A program made the position numbers and the translations under genes. 11,112 nt of DNA from RGIG1959 sp051877215. Lineage in GTDB: Bacteria > Bacillota > Clostridia > Oscillospirales > Acutalibacteraceae. The DNA lies in the NCBI GenBank assembly GCA_051877215.1, contig JBJEIR010000126.1, forward strand, positions 1 to 11,112. Reading direction: 5' to 3'. Position 1 is the stretch's first letter. Every line of letters starts with the position of its first letter. The notes under the pieces were generated by a model that had not been told where the DNA came from, made no database searches, and saw nothing but the letters and a program-made list of their open reading frames with translations. Shown in pieces: positions 9,101 to 11,112 of the stretch.

Positions 9101-10376
9101 TGCAACGGTGGAGGGTCTGCAAAATGCGGACAACGGCATCGCCGAAACCGATCCGGAACTGCATTTCGTTGTCGATAAAGAGAAGGCGGCCGAAAAAGGG
9201 CTCACCGTCGCGCAGGTCTATGCCGAGATCAGCTCTGCACTGACAAATGAAACCACCTCGACCACTCTTTCGGATGAAAACGGCGACTATGAAGTGGTGA
9301 TTGTCGGCGGACAGCCGCTCACACCCGATGAGCTTGCATCCTACACCTTTACCGCGACCGGCCGCACCGGCGAAAAGCAGGAAATCAGGCTCAGTGACAT
9401 TGCAGCCGTCACCGAAACGCAGACGATGAATGCGATCAAGCGCTTGGAACAGCGCCGCTATCTGACCGTCACGGCCGAGGTCTGTGACGGCTACAATGTG
9501 ACTCTTGTCACCGCTGACGCCGAAAAAGCGCTTGCGGAATATTCCCTGCCCGACGGACTGACCATGGAATTTGCGGGAGAAAATCAAACCATCATGGAAT
9601 CCATCGAGCAGCTCGTCCAAATGCTGCTGCTCGGCGTTTTGCTGGTGTATCTGATTATGGTCGCCCAATTCCAGTCGCTCAAATCGCCGCTGATTGTTAT
9701 GTTCACCATTCCGCTCGCCTTTACCGGCGGTCTGATCGGTCTGCTGATCACCGGCAACACCGTCAGCGTCATTTCGCTGATCGGCTTTATCATGCTGTGC
9801 GGTATCATCGTCAACAACGGCATCGTGCTGGTCGACTATATCAATCAGCTCCGCCGAAACGGCATGCCCAAGCGTGAAGCGCTGTTAGAAGCAGGGGCAA
9901 CGCGCATCCGTCCTATTCTGATGACCTCTGTCACCACCATTCTCGGCCTGCTGGTCACGGCCATCGGAGCAGACAGCGGCAGCGAACTGATGCAGCCGAT
10001 TGCCATCGTATGTATCGGCGGTCTGGTCTATGCAACTCTCATGACTCTCTATGTGGTACCGATCATGTATGACCTCTTTAACCGCAAAGAGCTGACCGTC
10101 CTCTCCGAAGACGAACTGCGCGTTGTTTCCGAGGAAGAAGAGGCGGCCTACGCGCCCGCGGTCTGCGCGCCCGCGGGCGGCATGTCGAAAAGCGCAGACA
10201 GCCTCTCGGAGAGTACGGCGGAAAACACAGCCGGCACGCCTGATATCGCGTCGGAAAATACGGACCGTGTCCCCGACAGTCTGTCGGAAAATACGGACCG
10301 TGTCCCCGACAGTCTGTCGGAAAACACGGACAGCCGATCGGAGGATACGGCGGAAAATGCGGACAATCCGAATTGA
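6102..10376 (+). CDS. HAE1-type RND exporter with a long coiled-coil insertion
   Basis: A 1424-residue membrane exporter, against about 1030-1070 for ordinary HAE1 pumps. TM1 is 9-28; the first porter half follows (AYPGATPEKVESTVTKPLEQ, 48-67). Residues about 192-512 are an inserted coiled coil, first with ELENGKSELEDGK-like turns, then a less regular middle (about 320-395), then coil again. The porter fold resumes at about 513-640. TM2-TM6 lie near 646-804, TM7 near 838-856, the second porter half in 860-1165, and TM8-TM12 in 1168-1320. TM4 keeps VDNSVVVIEN: D720 matches AcrB D407, while D408 is N721. TM10 has VNNGIVLVDY, N1238 standing where AcrB has K940. An acidic cytoplasmic tail (1325-1424) ends in 11-residue repeats. 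The TTG start at 6102 follows GTGAGG by 5 nt and gives the normal SKFSVKKPFTV opening. No membrane fusion protein gene is adjacent. The substrate (drug, lipid or lipopeptide) is unknown. Confidence 0.92.
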   Translation: MSKFSVKKPFTVLVAVVIIIVLGFVSYSRMTPDLLPSINLPYVLVTTAYPGATPEKVESTVTKPLEQAMATLENINSIQSSSNSNYSMVILEFTEDADMDSVTVDILQKINQVEGSWDDMVGTPSILKINPDMLPVTVAAVDKEGMDTAELSAFVNDTLLAKLEGTAGVADISVGGLIEQTVRVTLDEARIDALNEKLKAEIDKQLDEASTQISDAQAQLESSRTELENGKSELEDGKSVLSDQTSEASAQINDKQAELNAARTQLITQISALQAQLGELESTEQQLSAVQSALQSLLDQKDALEAETAYLQGLEDTMEALLAEQLGYEAEIAQIRADSSLSEEEKQAMIDAVYARDDYKATQAGFAALDAQLAARSLTREQLPLTLARKNLTLQTVNASLDALDSTLAELGVSRGDLEKSLSEIADGKQKLTDAIASLQATLDGLDSGQTQLSAALAELEKQKTDAVFQLSDATAQLISGEAQLSSAEEQLSSGLAALDEQRTAAYESSDLHDILSMSTVSSLLTAQNFSMPAGYAEENGVQTLVSVGDGVSSLEELNNLVLLDLNMDGIDPIRLCDVATVELTDNSDEVYARINGSDGVILTFSKQSTYATATVSQNLAARFEELSAEYDGLSFTTLMDQGDYIYLIMNSILGNLLLSALFSVLVLFLFLKDLRPTLMTLCSIPLSVFFAIVLMYFSGVTLNIISLSALTVSIGMLVDNSVVVIENIYRLRHKGFSPVKAAVSGASQVAGAVAASTLTTICVFLPIVFVEGLTRQLFTDMALTLGYSLIASLIVALTLVPAMSSKLLRRSKERSHKWFDKMVSGYRRSLDWSLRLKPLVLILSVVLLVVSALLAFSRGFSYMPDMHSTQLSVSVETPKDTPVSETKAVTDEAMSRIQKIEGVNTVGAMLEGGGMSLLSGGSGNAATMYVMLDDAYQADSDLIADQIVDACADLNATVTAGSSSLSSMSMLGGSGISINLFCDDLDTLRSTADDIASILATVEGLQNADNGIAETDPELHFVVDKEKAAEKGLTVAQVYAEISSALTNETTSTTLSDENGDYEVVIVGGQPLTPDELASYTFTATGRTGEKQEIRLSDIAAVTETQTMNAIKRLEQRRYLTVTAEVCDGYNVTLVTADAEKALAEYSLPDGLTMEFAGENQTIMESIEQLVQMLLLGVLLVYLIMVAQFQSLKSPLIVMFTIPLAFTGGLIGLLITGNTVSVISLIGFIMLCGIIVNNGIVLVDYINQLRRNGMPKREALLEAGATRIRPILMTSVTTILGLLVTAIGADSGSELMQPIAIVCIGGLVYATLMTLYVVPIMYDLFNRKELTVLSEDELRVVSEEEEAAYAPAVCAPAGGMSKSADSLSESTAENTAGTPDIASENTDRVPDSLSENTDRVPDSLSENTDSRSEDTAENADNPN
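10251..10316 (+). repeat. Two identical 33-bp tandem repeats in the exporter tail
   Basis: 10251-10283 and 10284-10316 are identical base for base and encode SENTDRVPDSL twice; a diverged third unit (SENTDSRSEDT) follows at 10317-10349. Each junction forms a near-palindrome, CCGACAG-T-CTGTCGG (10273-10287 and 10306-10320). The frame is preserved because the unit is 11 codons. It lies in the predicted disordered C-terminal tail. Confidence 0.95.
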
Positions 10377-10407
10377 AGATTGTGTCCGATTCAATTGAAC
10401 AGAAAAC

Positions 10408-10488
10408 GATTTTTCTGATGCTCTGTCCTTCCGATAAAAGTTTTTGTAGACATTTTCTTTCATCCGGTGTAAAATGTGTATAGGACAA
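10408..10488 (-). pseudogene. IS30-family transposase, N-terminal remnant
   Basis: From a TTG at 10486-10488 the minus strand reads SYTHFTPDERKCLQKLL followed by SEGQSIRKI. This is the opening helix-turn-helix of IS30-family transposases (compare the general form YxHLTxEERxxIxxLLxxGxSxRxIA). The expected continuation, GRSxSTISREIKRN and then the DDE domain, is missing: after about 10408 the frame runs into unrelated sequence and into the antisense of the exporter tail. The fragment has an AGGAG (10495-10499) 6 nt before the TTG and a plausible promoter. So about 27 codons of a gene normally well over 300 codons remain. The family call is by motif memory; the short match limits confidence. Confidence 0.6.
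10447..10475 (+). promoter_or_regulatory. Possible plus-strand promoter inside the IS30 remnant
   Basis: TAGACA (10447-10452; one mismatch to TTGACA), 17-nt spacer, TAAAAT (10470-10475). Transcription would begin near 10482, exactly at the left arm of the inverted repeat GACAATATGC. It lies within sequence that also encodes the transposase remnant on the other strand, so it could be fortuitous. Confidence 0.35.
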
Positions 10489-10553
10489 TATGCTCTCCTG
10501 TGTGTCTATGTTTGTGTAGTAACTGCATTTTACACTACGGCTTGCATATTGTC
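10484..10553. repeat. 10-bp perfect inverted repeat around the IS30 start region
   Basis: GACAATATGC (10484-10493) and GCATATTGTC (10544-10553) are exact reverse complements 50 bp apart. On the minus strand the left arm contains the TTG start codon of the IS30 remnant. On the plus strand the right arm is followed by TCTTTTTATTTT (10554-10565), so the pair can also act as a terminator-like stem for plus-strand RNA. A second perfect pair, GTGTAAAATG (10467-10476) with CATTTTACAC (10526-10535), interlocks with it. Confidence 0.85.
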
Positions 10554-10555
10554 TC
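10527..10555 (-). promoter_or_regulatory. Probable promoter of the IS30 remnant
   Basis: Minus strand GAGACA (10550-10555; two mismatches to TTGACA), 17-nt spacer, TAAAAT (10527-10532). The expected start near 10520 gives a leader of about 32 nt that holds AGGAG and reaches the TTG at 10488. Its -35 box overlaps the right arm of the 10-bp inverted repeat described at 10484-10553. Confidence 0.45.
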
Positions 10556-10644
10556 TTTTTATTTTCGGGGTGTTGCACTTCAAATGATATCCTGCTCACC
10601 TCCCCTTACACAGGGGGAGACATTGATGCGGGGTCCTTTCTCTT

Positions 10645-10773
10645 GGCTCCCTCTGACGAGGGAGCTGTCACCGCAGGTGACTGAGGGAGAGAATAAAGAC
10701 GCTCTGTATTTGTCGGAAACAGGTAAAAATCAGCTATGCTTTCTCTCCCTTCTTCTCCCTCATCAGAGGGAGG
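10645..10773 (+). repeat. MITE-like palindromic repeat, copy 1
   Basis: A 129-bp element opening with GGCTCCCTCTGACGAGGGAG and closing with CTCCCTCATCAGAGGGAGG, so its ends are near-perfect inverted repeats of each other and each end is itself a small hairpin (CTCCCTC-TGAC-GAGGGAG). Inside is a second hairpin, TCACC-GCA-GGTGA (10668-10680), and a core around 10694-10730 (CGCTCTGTATTTGTCGGAAA). It carries no gene. The preceding hairpin at 10600-10619 is also duplicated before copy 2, so the repeating unit may be about 174 bp (10600-10773). Repeats of this form are, from memory, common between genes in Faecalibacterium-like genomes. Confidence 0.85.
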
Positions 10774-10781
10774 CAGGTTCT

Positions 10782-10860
10782 TAAGCTCTCTCTGACGAGG
10801 GGGAGGGGCATTGGCGTGCCGCCCTTTCCCTTGGCTCCCTTGTGTAATAGGGAGAGAGGG
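10782..10860 (+). repeat. Rearranged third unit of the palindromic repeat
   Basis: CTCTCTC-TGAC-GAGGGGGAG (10786-10805) is a mutated copy of the terminal hairpin. It is followed by GCATTGGCG...CCCTTTCCCTTGGCTCCC, which resembles 10621-10650 ahead of copy 1, and then by CTCCCT-TGTGTAAT-AGGGAG (10835-10854), which is an inverted relative of the hairpin at 10600-10619. The order and orientation show that the block has been shuffled. Confidence 0.6.
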
Positions 10861-10910
10861 ATTGTCTTCTTTGCGCCATTTTGCGGTGATGGAGCCGTCA
10901 CACCCCTTCT

Positions 10911-10930
10911 CTCCCCATTGCACAGGGGAG
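10911..10930 (+). repeat. Short hairpin preceding repeat copy 2
   Basis: CTCCCC-ATTGCACA-GGGGAG forms a 6-bp stem and matches CTCCCC-TTACACA-GGGGGAG at 10600-10619 before copy 1. In both places it is followed by GAC, about six variable bases, then GCGGGG. It is therefore part of the larger duplicated unit, 10911-11083. Confidence 0.7.
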
Positions 10931-10953
10931 ACGGTGGTGCGGGGCCATCCATA

Positions 10954-11083
10954 GGCTCCCTCTGACGAGGGAGCTGGGCACCGCAGGTGACTGAGGGAGA
11001 GAATAAAAACGCTCTGTATTTGTCGGAAACAGGTAAAAATCCGCTTTCTTTTCTCTCCCTCCTGCTCCCTCGTCAGAGGGAGG
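10954..11083 (+). repeat. MITE-like palindromic repeat, copy 2
   Basis: A 130-bp direct repeat of 10645-10773, offset by 309 bp, with about ten substitutions and a one-base indel (CTGGGCACC in place of CTGTCACC). The terminal hairpins are CTCCCTC-TGAC-GAGGGAG at the left and CTCCCTC-GTCA-GAGGGAG at the right; here the two ends are exact reverse complements over 18 bases. The core (CGCTCTGTATTTGTCGGAAA) is unchanged. Bases after 11083 up to the window edge (CCGTCACGGCTT) look like the start of another member of the family, cut off. Confidence 0.85.
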
Positions 11084-11112
11084 ATTTGGTGTCAACCCTT
11101 CCGTCACGGCTT

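Larger units (their letters stand above)
10377..10644. other. Gap after the exporter: IS30 remnant and start of the repeat block
   Basis: There is no intact gene between the exporter stop and the repeat elements. The left part (10377-10555) is AT-rich compared with its surroundings and holds the IS30 remnant with its signals. A short AT stem, CAGAAAA-CGAT-TTTTCTG (10400-10417), lacks a U-run and is not called a terminator. From 10600 the palindromic repeat sequences begin: CTCCCC (10600-10605) pairs with GGGGAG (10614-10619). Confidence 0.6.

Noticed and set aside
8643..9668. A 341-codon open frame on the minus strand
   Set aside because: Antisense to the second porter half of the exporter; His/Arg/Gly-rich shadow with no motif.
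10400..10417. Terminator directly after the exporter gene
   Set aside because: CAGAAAA-CGAT-TTTTCTG is an AT-rich 7-bp stem with no GC clamp and no following U-run.
10078..10599. A 173-codon minus-strand frame starting at 10599
   Set aside because: Only the part from the TTG at 10488 to about 10408 resembles a protein family (IS30). The upstream part runs through the promoter and inverted repeats and the downstream part is antisense to the exporter tail.
10600..11083. CRISPR-like array
   Set aside because: The repeats are about 130 bp with inverted ends and irregular order, without short regular repeats or spacers of constant size, and there are no cas genes.
10606..11107. Several minus-strand frames of 69-105 codons with recurring FPTNTERLYSLPQSPAV-type products
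   Set aside because: They are translations of the palindromic repeats, so the same peptide recurs wherever the repeat does. No ribosome binding site supports them.

Overview
The window looks like a chromosomal segment of a Gram-positive, probably spore-forming member of the Clostridia, most likely an Oscillospiraceae/Faecalibacterium-like gut lineage. The reasons are a LysM-GH18 spore-cortex-lytic type enzyme, a two-domain ATPase family known to me from clostridia, GC-rich coding DNA with strong GGAGG ribosome binding sites and TTGNNN-17-TATAAT promoters, TTG and GTG starts, and the CTCCCTC/GAGGGAG palindromic repeats common between genes in such genomes. The taxonomic call is inference.

Layout. 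(1) Bases 1-1872, plus strand: the C-terminal half of a PRK06851-like ATPase whose second P-loop is destroyed, followed with no gap by a LysM-LysM-GH18 SleL/YaaH-like glucosaminidase, then a perfect 12-bp-stem terminator. (2) Bases 2026-5825, minus strand: a Cof-type HAD phosphatase, then radA, then a Gfo/Idh/MocA oxidoreductase coupled to a small uncharacterised protein (DUF6483-like). A good sigma-A promoter lies in front of each of the first three, so these are three transcription units in a row. (3) Bases 5826-6101: a divergent control region with two back-to-back promoters and a perfect dyad, GTTTACA-CCT-TGTAAAC, midway between them. (4) Bases 6102-10376, plus strand: a 1424-residue HAE1-type RND exporter with about 320 residues of coiled coil inserted where AcrB carries its TolC-docking subdomain, and a repeat-built acidic tail. 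No membrane fusion protein gene is next to it. (5) Bases 10377-11112: no intact gene. It holds a decayed 5' end of an IS30-family transposase gene with its own promoter and an inverted repeat over its start codon, then a block of palindromic MITE-like repeats (two nearly complete copies of about 130 bp plus a rearranged third unit) that continues to the window edge.

The most unusual items are the RND pump with a built-in hairpin long enough, on paper, to reach through a Gram-positive wall; the dyad between the two divergent promoters; and the interlocked inverted repeats (order A-B-A'-B') of the IS30 remnant, which also fit a small terminator-closed RNA. I saw no CRISPR array, tRNA, rRNA, toxin-antitoxin or defence system.
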